Source: Burkholderiales bacterium UBA954
GTDB lineage: Bacteria > Pseudomonadota > Gammaproteobacteria > Burkholderiales > Burkholderiaceae_A
DNA length: 15,889 bases
Assembly: GCA_002293155.1 (NCBI GenBank)
Contig: DBCQ01000040.1
Location: forward strand, 10,149-26,037
Reading direction: 5' to 3'
Shown: positions 1 through 9,786 of the stretch, piece after piece
How positions within the stretch are numbered: position 1 is the first letter of the stretch
Layout: each line of letters opens with the position of its first letter
Notes under the pieces: model-generated
The model's database searches: none
What the model saw: the letters and a program-made list of their open reading frames with translations, nothing else
What the model was told of the DNA's origin: nothing
Program-made: the position numbers and the translations under genes

Positions 1-1
1 G

Positions 2-1021
<1,020 letters not shown>

Positions 1022-1045
1022 GCCCAGACAAACGGAATCAATAAA

Positions 1046-1076
1046 AAAGGCCGCTTCCTTTTGGGATTCGGCCTTT
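1046..1076 (-). terminator. Rho-independent terminator after rplQ, possibly bidirectional
   Basis: An 8-bp perfect inverted repeat (AAAGGCCG at 1046-1053 and CGGCCTTT at 1069-1076) encloses a 15-nt loop that can add three inner pairs. Read on the minus strand the hairpin runs into TTTTTT (1043-1048), a good intrinsic terminator about 20 nt after the rplQ stop. Read on the plus strand it is followed only by TTT then AACT, so it may stop hemB transcripts less efficiently. It fills the 73-nt space between the two convergent genes. Confidence 0.88.
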
Positions 1077-1094
1077 AACTACAAGAAGCGCTGA

Positions 1095-1490
1095 TTACGC
1101 TGCTTTTTCTGTATCGACGGGCTCGGATACTTCTGGACGATCAACAAGTTCCATCAGGGCCATCGGAGCGTTATCGCCGCTGCGGAAACCAAACTTCAAT
1201 ATCCGACAGTAGCCCCCCGGACGGGATGCATAACGGGGGCCGATTTCCGCAAAAAGTTTTCCAACAATTTCCCGATCGCGCAGACGATCGTAGGCCAAAC
1301 GACGATTGGCCAAGCTCGGTGTCTTGCCGATCGTAATCAAGGGCTCCACCACTTTTCGCAGCTCTTTCGCCTTAGGCAGGGTTGTCTTAATCGCCTCATG
1401 GCGTAATAGCGCATTTGCCATATTACGGAACATAGCGAGTCGATGACTCGTTGTGCGATTTAGCTTGCGTAATCCGAGACGGTGACGCAT
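1095..1490 (-). CDS. rplQ: 50S ribosomal protein L17
   Basis: Large-subunit protein near the peptide exit region. The 131 residues begin with the family signature [17 protein letters not shown] and continue through [34 protein letters not shown]. The acidic C-terminal tail after the [17 protein letters not shown] segment is variable in the family. A strong AAGGAG lies 8 nt before the ATG. It is the last gene of the operon, 53 nt after rpoA and just before the terminator at 1046-1076, the same end position as in the E. coli alpha operon. Confidence 0.98.
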   Translation of the reverse strand: MRHRLGLRKLNRTTSHRLAMFRNMANALLRHEAIKTTLPKAKELRKVVEPLITIGKTPSLANRRLAYDRLRDREIVGKLFAEIGPRYASRPGGYCRILKFGFRSGDNAPMALMELVDRPEVSEPVDTEKAA

Positions 1491-1512
1491 GGGTTTTCTC
1501 CTTAACTCTCTT

Positions 1513-1526
1513 CGCGCTCTCGCGCG
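1513..1526 (-). other. Small hairpin with GAGA tetraloop in the rpoA-rplQ spacer
   Basis: In mRNA sense the arms CGCGC and GCGCG enclose GAGA, a GNRA tetraloop, about 10 nt before the rplQ Shine-Dalgarno AAGGAG. There is no T-run, so it is not a terminator. It could influence mRNA decay or the relative yield of rplQ and rpoA. The function is inferred only from shape and position. Confidence 0.45.
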
Positions 1527-1543
1527 GTTAACCTAGAAATAAA

Positions 1544-2518
1544 TTAGCGATCCAAGCCTGCTGGTGGCCAATTCTCAAGCTTCATGCCCAGAGTGAGGCC
1601 GCGCGAAGCCAGCACCTCTTTGATCTCATTGAGCGATTTCCGTCCAAGATTCGGCGTTTTCAACAATTCGTTTTCCGTTCTCTGGATCAAATCGCCAATG
1701 TAATAAATGCTCTCTGCCTTCAGGCAGTTCGCCGATCGCACCGTCAGCTCCAAATCATCAACGGGGCGTAACAGCATCGGATCAACACTCGCGCCCCGAC
1801 CCGCTTCGGCAACCTGCTCACCACCCTCGAGTGCTGCAAATACTGAGAGCTGGTCTACCAAGATTCTGGCGGCCCGACGAACGGAGTCTTCAGGGTTGAT
1901 GACGCCATTCGTCTGCACCTCAATCACAAGCCGATCGAGATCGGTACGCTGCTCGACGCGGGCACTCTCAACCGTATAGCTCACCCGACGAATAGGGGAG
2001 AAGGACGCATCAAGAACAATCCGGCCAATTGCACGACTCGTATCATCCGACATTTGGCGAAGGGTTCCTGGAACATAGCCACGACCCTTTTCGACACGGA
2101 CCTGTAGTTCAAGCTTGGTGTTATCCGACACATGGGCCAAGACATGATCCGGGTTAATAACTTTTACGTCGTGCGGAAGATCAAAGTCAGAGGCCTTGAC
2201 AACACCACCACCCTGTTTACGTAAGGAAATCAAGACGTCATTACGGCCTTCAAGGTCAAATACAACGCCTTTCAGGTTTAGCAAGAGATCAACGACGTCC
2301 TCTTGTACCCCCTCAATCGTTGAGTACTCGTGTACGACCCCTGCGATCTGAACCTCCGTGGGGGCAAAACCCTCCATCGAGGAGAGTAGGACGCGGCGCA
2401 ATGCGTTACCGAGCGTATGGCCAAACCCGCGCTCAAAGGGCTCCATGACAATCTTTGCCGAATTGGCTCCGGTAGGCTCAACTTCAATAATACGTGGCTT
2501 AAGAAATGCTGTTTGCAT
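1544..2518 (-). CDS. rpoA: DNA-directed RNA polymerase subunit alpha
   Basis: The alpha dimer nucleates assembly of RNA polymerase core. Its C-terminal domain binds UP elements and activators. In these 324 residues the N-terminal assembly domain spans roughly 1-230, with [20 protein letters not shown] at 31-50. A short linker follows, then the C-terminal domain from about 250. There [18 protein letters not shown] carries R261, equivalent to the DNA-contacting R265 of E. coli, and [21 protein letters not shown] and LENWPP are intact. AAGGA lies about 8 nt before the ATG, and the gene starts 18 nt after rpsD. Its nearest candidate promoter is the one ahead of rpsD (3190-3218), which would let polymerase and S4 be made apart from the upstream genes. 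Confidence 0.98.
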   Translation of the reverse strand: MQTAFLKPRIIEVEPTGANSAKIVMEPFERGFGHTLGNALRRVLLSSMEGFAPTEVQIAGVVHEYSTIEGVQEDVVDLLLNLKGVVFDLEGRNDVLISLRKQGGGVVKASDFDLPHDVKVINPDHVLAHVSDNTKLELQVRVEKGRGYVPGTLRQMSDDTSRAIGRIVLDASFSPIRRVSYTVESARVEQRTDLDRLVIEVQTNGVINPEDSVRRAARILVDQLSVFAALEGGEQVAEAGRGASVDPMLLRPVDDLELTVRSANCLKAESIYYIGDLIQRTENELLKTPNLGRKSLNEIKEVLASRGLTLGMKLENWPPAGLDR

Positions 2519-2536
2519 AAAAATCCTTCGCGATAA

Positions 2537-3160
2537 TTAGCGGGAATACAACTCGACGATCAAGCTCTCATTAATCTCTGCGGGGAGATCAGAGCGATCG
2601 GGTACCTGCTTGAATACGCCTTCCATTTTCTTGGTGTCTACCGAGACCCAGGCCGGGAAGCCATTCTGTTCGGCCAGCTGAACCGACCCAATTACGCGGG
2701 CCTGTGCCCTTGCTTTTTCGGTTAGCGAAACAATATCGTTAGGCTTGATGTGGGCCGATGGAATATTGATGCTCTTTCCGTTGACCAGAATGGATCGGTG
2801 GCTCACCAGCTGACGGGCTTCAGCCCGAGTCGAGCCAAAGCCCATACGAAACACGACATTATCGAGACGGGACTCTAAGAGCTGCAGTAGACTCTCGCCG
2901 GTATTACCTTTTTGTTGGCTGGCATTCGCGAAGTAACGTCGGAACTGCCGCTCGAGCATTCCATAGATGCGCTTTACTTTTTGCTTCTCGCGAAGCTGCT
3001 TACCGTAATCCGATAGGCGCGCGCCAGAGGTGCGGCCATGCTGACCCGGCTTGCTGTCTTGCTTGCACTTCGAGTCGAGTGAGCGGCGAGCGCTCTTCAG
3101 GCCGAGGTCTGTTCCTTCTCGGCGAGATAATTTACAACGTGGTCCTGTGTAACGTGCCAC
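2537..3160 (-). CDS. rpsD: 30S ribosomal protein S4
   Basis: Primary 16S rRNA binder that nucleates 30S assembly. In E. coli it also represses the alpha operon at the translational level. The 207 residues match the family from [19 protein letters not shown] through the S4 RNA-binding domain (about 98-155, [20 protein letters not shown]) to the ending IVELYSR. Only C9 and C32 are present near the N-terminus, so this is not the four-cysteine zinc form. The start is GTG at 3160, with AAAAGGAA upstream. The open frame that overlaps upstream to 3303 is in another frame and is not a gene. A 176-nt spacer with its own promoter and hairpins precedes it, which is unusual within the operon. Confidence 0.97.
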   Translation of the reverse strand: MARYTGPRCKLSRREGTDLGLKSARRSLDSKCKQDSKPGQHGRTSGARLSDYGKQLREKQKVKRIYGMLERQFRRYFANASQQKGNTGESLLQLLESRLDNVVFRMGFGSTRAEARQLVSHRSILVNGKSINIPSAHIKPNDIVSLTEKARAQARVIGSVQLAEQNGFPAWVSVDTKKMEGVFKQVPDRSDLPAEINESLIVELYSR

Positions 3161-3180
3161 TTCGATTCCTTTTCGAAAAA

Positions 3181-3273
3181 CGCCAACTGTTTATAAGCAG
3201 AGATTGGCGAAGTGTCAGAAAAAATTCCTGACGGTGGGCTTGAATAATCCTGGCGACACAATGTCTTGCCAGG
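3181..3273 (-). promoter_or_regulatory. Cluster of three hairpins in the rpsK-rpsD spacer
   Basis: In mRNA order: (1) CCTGGC with GCCAGG (3268-3273 and 3249-3254), extended by GACA/TGTC inside a 2-nt bulge; (2) GTCAG with CTGAC (3228-3232 and 3214-3218), extendable to 8 pairs including one G-U; (3) CGCCAA with TTGGCG (3204-3209 and 3181-3186), with inner CTG/CAG. The third ends about 10 nt before the rpsD Shine-Dalgarno. Hairpins 2 and 3 overlap the predicted -35 and -10, so read-through mRNA would fold here, whereas transcripts from the local promoter would not contain them. S4 is a known autoregulator in E. coli, but its site there is upstream of rpsM, so an S4 link is only a guess. Confidence 0.5.
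3190..3218 (-). promoter_or_regulatory. Sigma70-type promoter upstream of rpsD-rpoA-rplQ
   Basis: On the minus strand CTGACA (3213-3218, 5 of 6 matches to the -35 consensus) is followed by a 17-nt spacer and TATAAA (3190-3195, 5 of 6 matches to the -10). The predicted start is near 3183, leaving about 22 nt to the rpsD GTG. It lies in the 176-nt rpsK-rpsD gap, pointing with the operon. It would give rpsD, rpoA and rplQ a transcript of their own. Identification is by consensus only. Confidence 0.65.
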
Positions 3274-3336
3274 GGCTTTTACTACAACGGTTTCGGCGGC
3301 CACAGCTAAGCTCTACTGAGGCCCCCCGATATCGTT

Positions 3337-3738
3337 TTAAATACGGCGACGCTTCGGCGGACGGCATCCATTATGAGGAACGGGCGTGATATCCGAGATC
3401 TGCGTAACCTTCATTCCCAGAGCGTTTAATGCACGCACTGTTGACTCTCGGCCGGGGCCGGGGCCCGTAATACGTACCTCAACATTCTTCACCCCACACT
3501 CAAGCGCCACCCGGCCCGCTGATTCTGCAGCGACCTGCGCTGCGAAGGGTGTGCTCTTGCGAGAACCTTTAAACCCAGCGCCACCACTTGAAGCCCAAGA
3601 CAACGCGTTGCCCTGACGATCCGTTATCGTGATGATGGTGTTATTAAATGATGCGTGGATGTGAGCCACTGCATCGGTGACATTCTTGCGAACCTTTTTC
3701 CGGGTGCGCGGGGTAGAAGTGGTGCCTGCCTTCGCCAT
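3337..3738 (-). CDS. rpsK: 30S ribosomal protein S11
   Basis: Platform protein of the 30S subunit that lines the mRNA exit channel near the E site with S7 and S18. The 133 residues include the signature [21 protein letters not shown], then [19 protein letters not shown], and the characteristic C-terminus [18 protein letters not shown]. The N-terminal 15 residues are basic and variable. AGAGG lies about 8 nt before the ATG, and rpsM ends 15 nt upstream. Downstream is the unusually long spacer before rpsD. Confidence 0.98.
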   Translation of the reverse strand: MAKAGTTSTPRTRKKVRKNVTDAVAHIHASFNNTIITITDRQGNALSWASSGGAGFKGSRKSTPFAAQVAAESAGRVALECGVKNVEVRITGPGPGRESTVRALNALGMKVTQISDITPVPHNGCRPPKRRRI

Positions 3739-3753
3739 AGATAACCTCTTGGT

Positions 3754-4119
3754 TTATTTCTTTAGAGCCGCTGCAGCCTTTTTCGGGCCTTTACGGGTAC
3801 GTGCATTCGTGCGGGTACGCTGCCCACGAACAGGAAGACCACGACGGTGGCGCAACCCGCGATAACAGCCGAGATCCATGAGCCGCTTGATACTCATGGA
3901 AATCTCCCGGCGCAGGTCCCCTTCCGTGCTGAACTTTCCAACCTCGGCCCGCAGACGCTCGAGTTCGTCGTCAGTAAGGTCTTTCACTTTTTTAGAGTAC
4001 TGAACGCCTGCCGCATCGCAGATATCGCGAGCGCGTTGGCGTCCGACACCATAGATCGCCGTTAGGCCAATTTCGGTGTGCTGATGATTCGGGATATTAA
4101 TGCCGGCAATACGTGCCAT
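3754..4119 (-). CDS. rpsM: 30S ribosomal protein S13
   Basis: Head protein of the 30S subunit that contacts the P-site tRNA and forms intersubunit bridges with L5. The 121 residues contain [19 protein letters not shown] at the start, the helix-hairpin-helix-like segment [17 protein letters not shown], and [26 protein letters not shown], followed by a lysine-rich tail. AGGAG lies 8 nt before the ATG. In E. coli an S4-binding pseudoknot precedes this gene. Here rpmJ ends only 26 nt upstream, so that leader cannot be present in the same form. Confidence 0.98.
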   Translation of the reverse strand: MARIAGINIPNHQHTEIGLTAIYGVGRQRARDICDAAGVQYSKKVKDLTDDELERLRAEVGKFSTEGDLRREISMSIKRLMDLGCYRGLRHRRGLPVRGQRTRTNARTRKGPKKAAAALKK

Positions 4120-4145
4120 AGTCGACTCCTAGGTTCCGGAAGTGG

Positions 4146-4259
4146 TTAGCCTTGACGCTGTTTGTGACGAGGATCTGTACAGATCACCCGGACCACGCCA
4201 TGGCGTCTAATGATTTTGCAGTTACGGCAAATACGCCGAACAGATGCCAAAACTTTCAT
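4146..4259 (-). CDS. rpmJ: 50S ribosomal protein L36
   Basis: Smallest large-subunit protein, binding 23S rRNA near the L6/L16 region. The 37-codon frame reads [14 protein letters not shown], then [16 protein letters not shown], ending RHKQRQG. Its length and sequence match the zinc-binding form: C11, C14, C27 and H32 are the expected ligands, so this is the zinc-containing paralogue rather than the zinc-free replacement. AGAGGA lies about 8 nt before the ATG. It sits 24 nt after infA and 26 nt before rpsM, its usual place at the spc/alpha boundary. Confidence 0.96.
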   Translation of the reverse strand: MKVLASVRRICRNCKIIRRHGVVRVICTDPRHKQRQG

Positions 4260-4283
4260 AGTGTTTTCCTCTGTTTCTCTCAG

Positions 4284-4502
4284 TTACTTGGCGCGAAATA
4301 CAATTCGCGCACGGGTTAAATCGTAGGGTGTCATCTCAACGGTCACCTTATCGCCCGGAAGGATGCGAATGTAGTGCATCCGCATACGCCCCGAAATATG
4401 GCCCAACACCACATGGCCGTTTTCTAATTTAACGCGAAAGGTCGCATTTGGCAGGTTCTCAACGACCTCGCCTTGCATCTGAATCGCATCGTCTTTCGCC
4501 AT
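4284..4502 (-). CDS. infA: Translation initiation factor IF-1
   Basis: Binds the 30S A site during initiation and helps IF-2 and IF-3 select the initiator tRNA. The 72 residues form one S1-type OB-fold: [40 protein letters not shown] and [20 protein letters not shown], ending ARIVFRAK. The ATG overlaps the secY stop by one base (TAATG), with GGAGGG about 11 nt upstream inside secY, which suggests translational coupling. E. coli keeps infA elsewhere on the chromosome. The secY-infA-rpmJ order is found in betaproteobacteria and Gram-positives. The VVENLPNA wording also matches betaproteobacterial IF-1 as I remember it. Confidence 0.97.
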   Translation of the reverse strand: MAKDDAIQMQGEVVENLPNATFRVKLENGHVVLGHISGRMRMHYIRILPGDKVTVEMTPYDLTRARIVFRAK

Positions 4503-5818
4503 TACCGAGCGAGCCCTCCGCCCTTAAAATTCGATTTCTTCAACAAGCTATCGTATTGCTGAGACATCATGTACGCCTGAACCTGGGCCATAAAATCCAT
4601 TGTCACGACCACGATAATCAGGAGGGATGTGCCACCAAAATAAAAGGGAACGTTCCACTTTAGAACCATAAACTCAGGCAGTAGGCAGACTAGGGTGATG
4701 TAGATCGCCCCAACCAGCGTCAGTCGCATGAGAATTTTGTCGATGAATTTCGCGGTCTGATCGCCCGGTCGAATACCCGGGATTAAGGCACCCGATTTCT
4801 TTAGGTTGTCGGCCGTTTCTTTGCTGTTGAAAACTAAAGCGGTATAAAAGAAGCAGAAAAATATGATGGCGGCCGCATAGAGTGCGATATACAAGGGTTG
4901 CCCGGGAGACAGCGATGCCGCAATGTCGCTGAGGAAACTCGCATTGCCGTCGGAGGAGCTAAACCAGGAGCTCAACGTCGCAGGAAACAGAATAATGCTC
5001 GAGGCAAATATCGGTGGAATAACGCCTGACATATTAAGCTTCAGGGGCAGATGAGAGGTCTGACCCGCGTAGACTTTGTTGCCGACCTGTCGTTTGGCAT
5101 AGTTCACTAGAATTTTGCGCTGGCCTCGCTCAACGAAGCAGACAAAAGCGGTCACCAACACGACGAGAAATACAATTACCAGGAGCGCTAATGCACTCAT
5201 CGAGCCGGTCCGAACTAACTCGAAGAGCCCGCCCAACGCACTCGGGAGGCCCGCAGCAATACCTGCGAAGATGATGATTGAGATTCCGTTACCGAGGCCC
5301 CGCTCAGTAATCTGTTCGCCAAGCCACATCAAGAACATGGTTCCGGTTACCAGCGACGTCACGGTAACGAATCGGAACATCATGCCCGGATCAATCACAA
5401 GGCCGGGCTGTGACTCTAGAGCCACCGAGATTCCGATTGCCTGAAAAATTGCAAGAAAGACCGTCGCATAACGGGTGTACTGGGTGATCTTCCGGCGGCC
5501 CGCCTCCCCTTCCTTCTTGAGTGCCTCAAAAGTAGGAACCACCACCGTCATTAGCTGCATGATGATTGATGCGGAGATGTACGGCATGATGCCCAGCGCG
5601 AATACGGTAAAGCGAGATAATGCGCCGCCTGAAAACATATTAAAGAGCCCAAGAATTCCACCCGCCTGGGATTTGAAGAGCTGAGCGAGCTGCTCAGGGT
5701 CGATCCCGGGTACAGGAATATGCGCACCAATCCGATAGACAACCAGTGCGAGCGCCAAGAAAATGAGACGCTTACGCAAATCTGCGAAGCGGTCTGTTTT
5801 CATTGCGGGGTTAGCCAT
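4502..5818 (-). CDS. secY: Preprotein translocase channel subunit SecY
   Basis: Inner-membrane channel of the Sec pathway, working with SecE, SecG and SecA or the ribosome. The 438 residues show about ten hydrophobic segments; the first is at roughly 18-37 ([14 protein letters not shown]). Between segments, [14 protein letters not shown] (about 104-117) and GERGLGNG-like [10 protein letters not shown] (171-180) are family hallmarks. The cytoplasmic loop [10 protein letters not shown] (346-355) carries the conserved arginine R350. The start at MANPAMKTD has no clear Shine-Dalgarno; a second ATG five codons in (5803) has none either, so the first is kept. rplO ends 51 nt upstream. Confidence 0.97.
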   Translation of the reverse strand: MANPAMKTDRFADLRKRLIFLALALVVYRIGAHIPVPGIDPEQLAQLFKSQAGGILGLFNMFSGGALSRFTVFALGIMPYISASIIMQLMTVVVPTFEALKKEGEAGRRKITQYTRYATVFLAIFQAIGISVALESQPGLVIDPGMMFRFVTVTSLVTGTMFLMWLGEQITERGLGNGISIIIFAGIAAGLPSALGGLFELVRTGSMSALALLVIVFLVVLVTAFVCFVERGQRKILVNYAKRQVGNKVYAGQTSHLPLKLNMSGVIPPIFASSIILFPATLSSWFSSSDGNASFLSDIAASLSPGQPLYIALYAAAIIFFCFFYTALVFNSKETADNLKKSGALIPGIRPGDQTAKFIDKILMRLTLVGAIYITLVCLLPEFMVLKWNVPFYFGGTSLLIIVVVTMDFMAQVQAYMMSQQYDSLLKKSNFKGGGLAR

Positions 5819-5869
5819 GGTCTATTCGGATCTCGTCTCAGACGGTTTCAAGGGGCGCGCGTGGTGCGG

Positions 5870-6376
5870 TCAGACCCGTTTCGAGGGAAGCTTCTTAGGC
5901 TTCTCGACAGGGGGGTCGATAATCACATTGCCGCCTGCAGCCTCGATTGCTGCCTTTGCGCCGGCAGTCACCGCAACGCCGCGCAAGGTAATTTTTCGAG
6001 ACAGTTCGCCCGACTTGATCACCTTGGCAGCCCGCGTTAACTCAGCAACGATGCCAGCCTGCTTCAGCGCGAGGAGATCAATTTCATCAATGGGCAGACG
6101 TTGAAGATCGGACAGCCGAATCTCTGCATTGAATTTTGCAAAAGGCGCTGTAAAACCACGCTTGGGAAGTCGGCGATGTAAGGGCATCTGGCCGCCTTCG
6201 AACCCGACTTTATGAAAGCCACCTGAACGCGATTTCTGGCCCTTGTGGCCGCGGCCTGCCGTTTTACCAATTCCAGATCCAATACCACGGCCAACACGCC
6301 GTTTCGCGTGCTTTGCGCCTTCGGCGGGGGCGATCGTGTTTAATCGCATTGCTTTATCGGTTGTATTTTCAGACAT
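5870..6376 (-). CDS. rplO: 50S ribosomal protein L15
   Basis: Late-assembly protein of the 50S subunit that contacts many 23S rRNA domains. The signature [18 protein letters not shown], then [20 protein letters not shown] and [15 protein letters not shown] are all present. The start is uncertain. The ATG at 6376 (168 residues) lies 7 nt after rpmD with a weak GAG-type site, while the family-standard MRLNT start is at 6349 and lacks a good Shine-Dalgarno. A TTG at 6391 would be a still longer version. The C-terminus carries about 18 residues beyond the usual end ([17 protein letters not shown]), so the protein exceeds the usual ~144 residues at one or both ends. Confidence 0.95.
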   Translation of the reverse strand: MSENTTDKAMRLNTIAPAEGAKHAKRRVGRGIGSGIGKTAGRGHKGQKSRSGGFHKVGFEGGQMPLHRRLPKRGFTAPFAKFNAEIRLSDLQRLPIDEIDLLALKQAGIVAELTRAAKVIKSGELSRKITLRGVAVTAGAKAAIEAAGGNVIIDPPVEKPKKLPSKRV

Positions 6377-6383
6377 AGCGCTC

Positions 6384-6563
6384 TCACTCAACCTTTACTA
6401 GGTAAGACACCTTGTTGATCATTCCGCGGACCGCTGGGGTATCTTCCAAAACCCGCGTCTGTCGGATCTTCTTTAGACCGAGGCCCACCACGGTGGCGCG
6501 ATGTGATTCGCGCGTCCCGATCGTGCTTTTGACCAAGGTAACTTTCAGAGTTTTCTTTTCCAT
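6384..6563 (-). CDS. rpmD: 50S ribosomal protein L30
   Basis: Small 23S rRNA-binding protein of the large subunit. The 59 residues [20 protein letters not shown], then [19 protein letters not shown] and [19 protein letters not shown] match the short bacterial form in length and in the GLGL and DTPAVRGMI motifs. The ATG at 6563 was chosen because GGGGA lies about 6 nt upstream. A TTG six codons earlier overlaps the rpsE stop and would place that Shine-Dalgarno inside the coding region. It lies 14 nt after rpsE. Confidence 0.96.
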   Translation of the reverse strand: MEKKTLKVTLVKSTIGTRESHRATVVGLGLKKIRQTRVLEDTPAVRGMINKVSYLVKVE

Positions 6564-6577
6564 AACGATTCCCCTGA

Positions 6578-7096
6578 TCAATTCAGGATCTGTTCAAGCG
6601 ACAATCCGCGCTTATTCGCAATCTCGGCCGGAGTCTGCATGTTGCGAAGACCATTTAACGTTGCCCTTACCATGTTGTAAGGATTGGTAGAGCCCAGGCT
6701 TTTGGCCACAACATCCGTTACACCCAAGACCTCAAAAATTGCACGCATTGGGCCGCCCGCGATGATGCCGGTACCCTTTTGTGCCGGAGAGATCATCACG
6801 GTTGACGCACCGTGTTTTCCTGTCACCGTGTGATGGAAGGTGCCGCCTTTAAGAGGCACTTTCAGCATCTTTCGACGCGCCTCATCCATTGCCTTTTGAA
6901 CTGCAACAGGTACCTCGCGGGACTTTCCCTTGCCCATACCAATTCGGCCATCACCATCACCCACTACGGTCAGGGCTGCAAAGCCGAGAATACGGCCACC
7001 CTTCACAACCTTCGTTACGCGGTTAACCGCAATCATCTTTTCACGAAAACCGTCATCACGATCTTCAGTGGTTACTTTTGCTTGCATCTTTGCCAT
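6578..7096 (-). CDS. rpsE: 30S ribosomal protein S5
   Basis: 30S body protein near the mRNA entry channel, important for decoding accuracy and mRNA unwinding. The 172 residues begin with [20 protein letters not shown]. The double-stranded RNA-binding-like domain follows (about 19-85, [20 protein letters not shown] and [20 protein letters not shown]), then the C-terminal fold with [18 protein letters not shown] and [22 protein letters not shown] lies about 9 nt before the ATG. rplR ends 58 nt upstream. Confidence 0.98.
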   Translation of the reverse strand: MAKMQAKVTTEDRDDGFREKMIAVNRVTKVVKGGRILGFAALTVVGDGDGRIGMGKGKSREVPVAVQKAMDEARRKMLKVPLKGGTFHHTVTGKHGASTVMISPAQKGTGIIAGGPMRAIFEVLGVTDVVAKSLGSTNPYNMVRATLNGLRNMQTPAEIANKRGLSLEQILN

Positions 7097-7154
7097 GGAG
7101 GGACTCCGTTATTCCTCGAATATTCTCAGTTGTTCTATTGCCTGGTTGCCCGCA

Positions 7155-7511
7155 TCAGAATTGCAATCCGCCTTCGCGGGCTGCCTCCGCCAATGCCTTC
7201 ACGCGGCCGTGATACTTAAATCCCGATCGATCAAACGCGACACTGGTGATTCCCGCTGCCTTCGCCTTCTCCGCTACACGCTTTCCAACCAAGGTCGCAG
7301 CAGCGATATTGCTACCCTTGCCGGAGAGGGCTTTCTTAATCTCCGGTTCAACTGTCGAGGCGGACACCAGAACCTTGGAGCCGGTCGCATCGATAATGTT
7401 GGCGTAGATATGGGTATTGGTTCGAAATACCGACAACCGGTTGACTCCTAACTGCGCAATCTTGAGTCGGGTCTGTCTGGCACGGCGTAACCTACTTTGT
7501 TTCTTATCCAT
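7155..7511 (-). CDS. rplR: 50S ribosomal protein L18
   Basis: Binds 5S rRNA together with L5 and L25 and fixes it in the central protuberance. The 118 residues start with the basic arm [20 protein letters not shown] and continue with [20 protein letters not shown]. They end with the family motif [26 protein letters not shown], of normal length. AGGA is about 10 nt before the ATG. The 78 nt separating it from rplF hold nothing I can name. Confidence 0.98.
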   Translation of the reverse strand: MDKKQSRLRRARQTRLKIAQLGVNRLSVFRTNTHIYANIIDATGSKVLVSASTVEPEIKKALSGKGSNIAAATLVGKRVAEKAKAAGITSVAFDRSGFKYHGRVKALAEAAREGGLQF

Positions 7512-7589
7512 GATCGATATCCTGGTCCGCTTTTCTGTCGAGGTTTGTCTTGATTGATGGTTAGATAGATCGTTAAAGGGCCACTTGGC

Positions 7590-8123
7590 TTATTTCTTCT
7601 TGGTCTCTTTAAGCACGATGACCTCTTCGGCATACCGGACACCCTTGCCTTTGTAGGGCTCGGGCGGACGATAGGCACGCACCTCAGCTGCGACCTGACC
7701 GACCTGCTGACGATCAATTCCCTTAATCAGAATCTCTGTCTGCGAGGGTGTTTCCGCCTTGATACCTTTGGGCATCTTGTGAATCACAGGATGAGAAAAT
7801 CCAAGTGAGAGGTTGAGTGCATCACCCTGTGCCTGTGCACGGTAACCCACGCCAACGAGCGCCAATTTACGCTCAAACCCTTTGGACACACCGTGCACCA
7901 TATTAGCGACGATTGCCCGAAGTGTTCCACTCATCGCCTTCGCGTGACGCGAGCTATCTGCTGCAGCAAAGGTGAGGCTGCCTTGATCTAACTTGATCTC
8001 AACATCGCCTTTGAGCTGCTGCGTGAGCGAGCCTAAAGGGCCTTTGACCGTAATTGAACCGGCCGTAATGGTCGCCTCGGTTCCTGAGGGAAGCGCTACG
8101 GGATATTTTGCAATTCGTGACAT
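7590..8123 (-). CDS. rplF: 50S ribosomal protein L6
   Basis: Large-subunit protein at the base of the L7/L12 stalk, close to the sarcin-ricin loop and the translation factor site. The 177 residues contain two repeated alpha/beta domains. The first begins [19 protein letters not shown]; the second carries [20 protein letters not shown] and the ending [19 protein letters not shown], then a lysine tail KETKKK. AAGGGGA precedes the ATG, 11 nt after rpsH. Confidence 0.98.
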   Translation of the reverse strand: MSRIAKYPVALPSGTEATITAGSITVKGPLGSLTQQLKGDVEIKLDQGSLTFAAADSSRHAKAMSGTLRAIVANMVHGVSKGFERKLALVGVGYRAQAQGDALNLSLGFSHPVIHKMPKGIKAETPSQTEILIKGIDRQQVGQVAAEVRAYRPPEPYKGKGVRYAEEVIVLKETKKK

Positions 8124-8134
8124 CGTCCGTCCCC

Positions 8135-8530
8135 TTAAGCCACAATTCCGATCACTTCACCGCCCATGCCGGTCGCGCGGGCTTTGCGGTCGGTCATCAG
8201 ACCTTTGGGGGTCGATACGATCGCAACACCCAAGCCGTTCATAACGGTGGGAAGCTGATGTCGGTTTTTGTAAATACGCAGACCTGGCCGGCTAACGCGC
8301 TCAATTTTTTCAATCACAGGTCGGCCAGCGTGATACTTCAGCCCGATCTCAAGATCAGATTTCGCACCGGACTGATGAATGTTGAAATGCTCGATATAGC
8401 CCTCGTCCTTCAACAGAGTAGCGATAGCAATTTTTAATTTTGACGCCGGCATTGCAACTGAAGGCTTCTCAACCCGTTGTGCATTGCGAATACGCGTAAA
8501 CATATCGGCGATGGGATCACTCATGCTCAT
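8135..8530 (-). CDS. rpsH: 30S ribosomal protein S8
   Basis: Primary 16S rRNA-binding protein of the 30S platform. In E. coli it also represses spc operon translation by binding mRNA near the rplE start. The 131 residues run from [19 protein letters not shown] to the C-terminal RNA-binding motif [20 protein letters not shown] with GGEVIGIVA at the end. The ATG at 8530 follows AAGGGA by about 10 nt; a second ATG two codons in (8524) would give the common MSDPIADM start. I could not confirm an S8 site at the rplX-rplE junction by eye. Confidence 0.97.
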   Translation of the reverse strand: MSMSDPIADMFTRIRNAQRVEKPSVAMPASKLKIAIATLLKDEGYIEHFNIHQSGAKSDLEIGLKYHAGRPVIEKIERVSRPGLRIYKNRHQLPTVMNGLGVAIVSTPKGLMTDRKARATGMGGEVIGIVA

Positions 8531-8547
8531 GTGTTTTGATTCCCTTC

Positions 8548-8853
8548 TTACCAGCTGGCCTTAGTCAAACCAGGAACCTCGCCTCGGAACGCGATCTCTC
8601 GGATCTTGGCCCGGGCAAGCCCAAACATACGGAACGTACCGCGAGGGCGGCCGGTCAGTTCACAACGATTGCGAAGTCGAGTCGGATTCGAGTTGCGGGG
8701 CAGTTTTTGCAACGCCAACCGCGCCTCATAACGCTCCTCTTCGGTCTTCGACTGGTCTGAAATTGTGGCCTGGAGAGCCGCCCGCTTCGCAGCGTATTTC
8801 TTGACCAACATTTCGCGTTTCTTTTCGCGATTGATAAGTGACAACTTAGCCAT
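8548..8853 (-). CDS. rpsN: 30S ribosomal protein S14
   Basis: 30S head protein. The 101 residues are the long, zinc-free form typical of Proteobacteria: [20 protein letters not shown] at the start, [21 protein letters not shown], and [20 protein letters not shown] near the end. Only one cysteine is present, so the CxxC zinc motifs of the short form are absent. The Shine-Dalgarno GAGGA is part of TGAGGAACCTCA just before the ATG. rplE ends 20 nt upstream. Confidence 0.98.
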   Translation of the reverse strand: MAKLSLINREKKREMLVKKYAAKRAALQATISDQSKTEEERYEARLALQKLPRNSNPTRLRNRCELTGRPRGTFRMFGLARAKIREIAFRGEVPGLTKASW

Positions 8854-8873
8854 GAGGTTCCTCAGTGCCTGAA

Positions 8874-9413
8874 TTAGTTACGGAAAGGGAAACGGAAGGC
8901 AGTTAAGAGCGCCTTTGCTTCTTCGTCGTTTTTTGCGGTTGTCGTGATGCTGATATTTAAACCGCGCAATGTATCTACCTTGTCATACTCGATCTCGGGA
9001 AAAATAATCTGCTCTTTCACGCCGATGTTGTAATTCCCGCGGCCATCGAATGCCTTGCCTGAGATTCCACGAAAATCCCTAACCCGGGGGAGGGCTATCG
9101 TAATAAAACGATCAAGGAACTCATACATTCTGGATCCTCTTAGGGTCACCATACAGCCAATCGGGTAACCCTCACGAATCTTGAACCCTGCGATCGCCTT
9201 GCGGGCCTTGGTCACCACCGGCTTTTGGCCCGCGATTTTGGTCATATCTCCGACAGCATGCTCGATAATTTTCTTATCGCTGACCGCCTCGGATAGGCCC
9301 ATATTCAGAGTTATTTTCGTTACACGCGGGACTTCCATCAGGCTCTTGTAGCCGAATTTCGCTTTCAATTCAGGAGCGATCTTCTCTCGAAAGTGTTGTT
9401 GCAAACGCGCCAT
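8874..9413 (-). CDS. rplE: 50S ribosomal protein L5
   Basis: Binds 5S rRNA and forms part of the central protuberance, bridging to S13. The 179 residues match the family from [20 protein letters not shown], through [40 protein letters not shown] and [20 protein letters not shown], to the ending [22 protein letters not shown] lies about 9 nt before the ATG, 18 nt after rplX. In E. coli the S8 repressor site of the spc operon is at this junction. Confidence 0.98.
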   Translation of the reverse strand: MARLQQHFREKIAPELKAKFGYKSLMEVPRVTKITLNMGLSEAVSDKKIIEHAVGDMTKIAGQKPVVTKARKAIAGFKIREGYPIGCMVTLRGSRMYEFLDRFITIALPRVRDFRGISGKAFDGRGNYNIGVKEQIIFPEIEYDKVDTLRGLNISITTTAKNDEEAKALLTAFRFPFRN

Positions 9414-9431
9414 GGTGTGGGTTCCTTTGCG

Positions 9432-9761
9432 TTATGCCAGTGTTGGGTTTGGGACGGGTTCGCCATCGGACTTGAAGACGCGAACTTTCTTGCCGTCTTG
9501 CTCAAGCTTGATCCCAACCCGGTCGGCCTTCTGAGTCTTGGGGTTAAAGATCGCGATGTTCGACTGGTCGATTGGCATCGTTTTGCTCTCGATACCGCCG
9601 GTTGTATTTTTCATTGGATTCGGCCGCACATGTTTTTTCGCCATGTTGACCCCCTCCACAAGGAGATGTGCCTCGCTCACGCGCTGGGTCACAATCCCCC
9701 GCTTGCCTTTGTCTTTTCCTGTGATGACGATCACCTCGTCACCTTTACGGATTTTATTCAT
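9432..9761 (-). CDS. rplX: 50S ribosomal protein L24
   Basis: Assembly-initiator protein of the 50S subunit, located near the exit tunnel. The 109 residues begin with the KOW motif region [20 protein letters not shown] and contain [15 protein letters not shown] and [25 protein letters not shown]. This wording resembles betaproteobacterial L24. GGAG lies about 8 nt before the ATG. It follows rplN by 25 nt. Confidence 0.98.
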   Translation of the reverse strand: MNKIRKGDEVIVITGKDKGKRGIVTQRVSEAHLLVEGVNMAKKHVRPNPMKNTTGGIESKTMPIDQSNIAIFNPKTQKADRVGIKLEQDGKKVRVFKSDGEPVPNPTLA

Positions 9762-9786
9762 TCGATTGCTCCGCCGACGTTGTTCG

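Noticed and set aside
3097..3303. 68-residue open frame across the rpsK-rpsD gap, minus strand
   Set aside because: Runs into rpsD in another frame, starts with GTG without a good ribosome site, and resembles nothing I know. The gap is better explained by promoter and hairpins.
6930..7451. 173-residue plus-strand open frame
   Set aside because: Lies antisense over rpsE and rplR, both clearly real; its composition is that of a shadow frame.
7448..7717. 89-residue minus-strand frame spanning the rplF-rplR gap
   Set aside because: Mostly the rplF C-terminus read in another frame; the 78-nt gap itself shows no start signal besides that of rplR.
9405..9440. S8-binding regulatory site at the rplX-rplE junction, as in E. 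coli
   Set aside because: The expected helix could not be recognised by eye; a structural model search would be needed.
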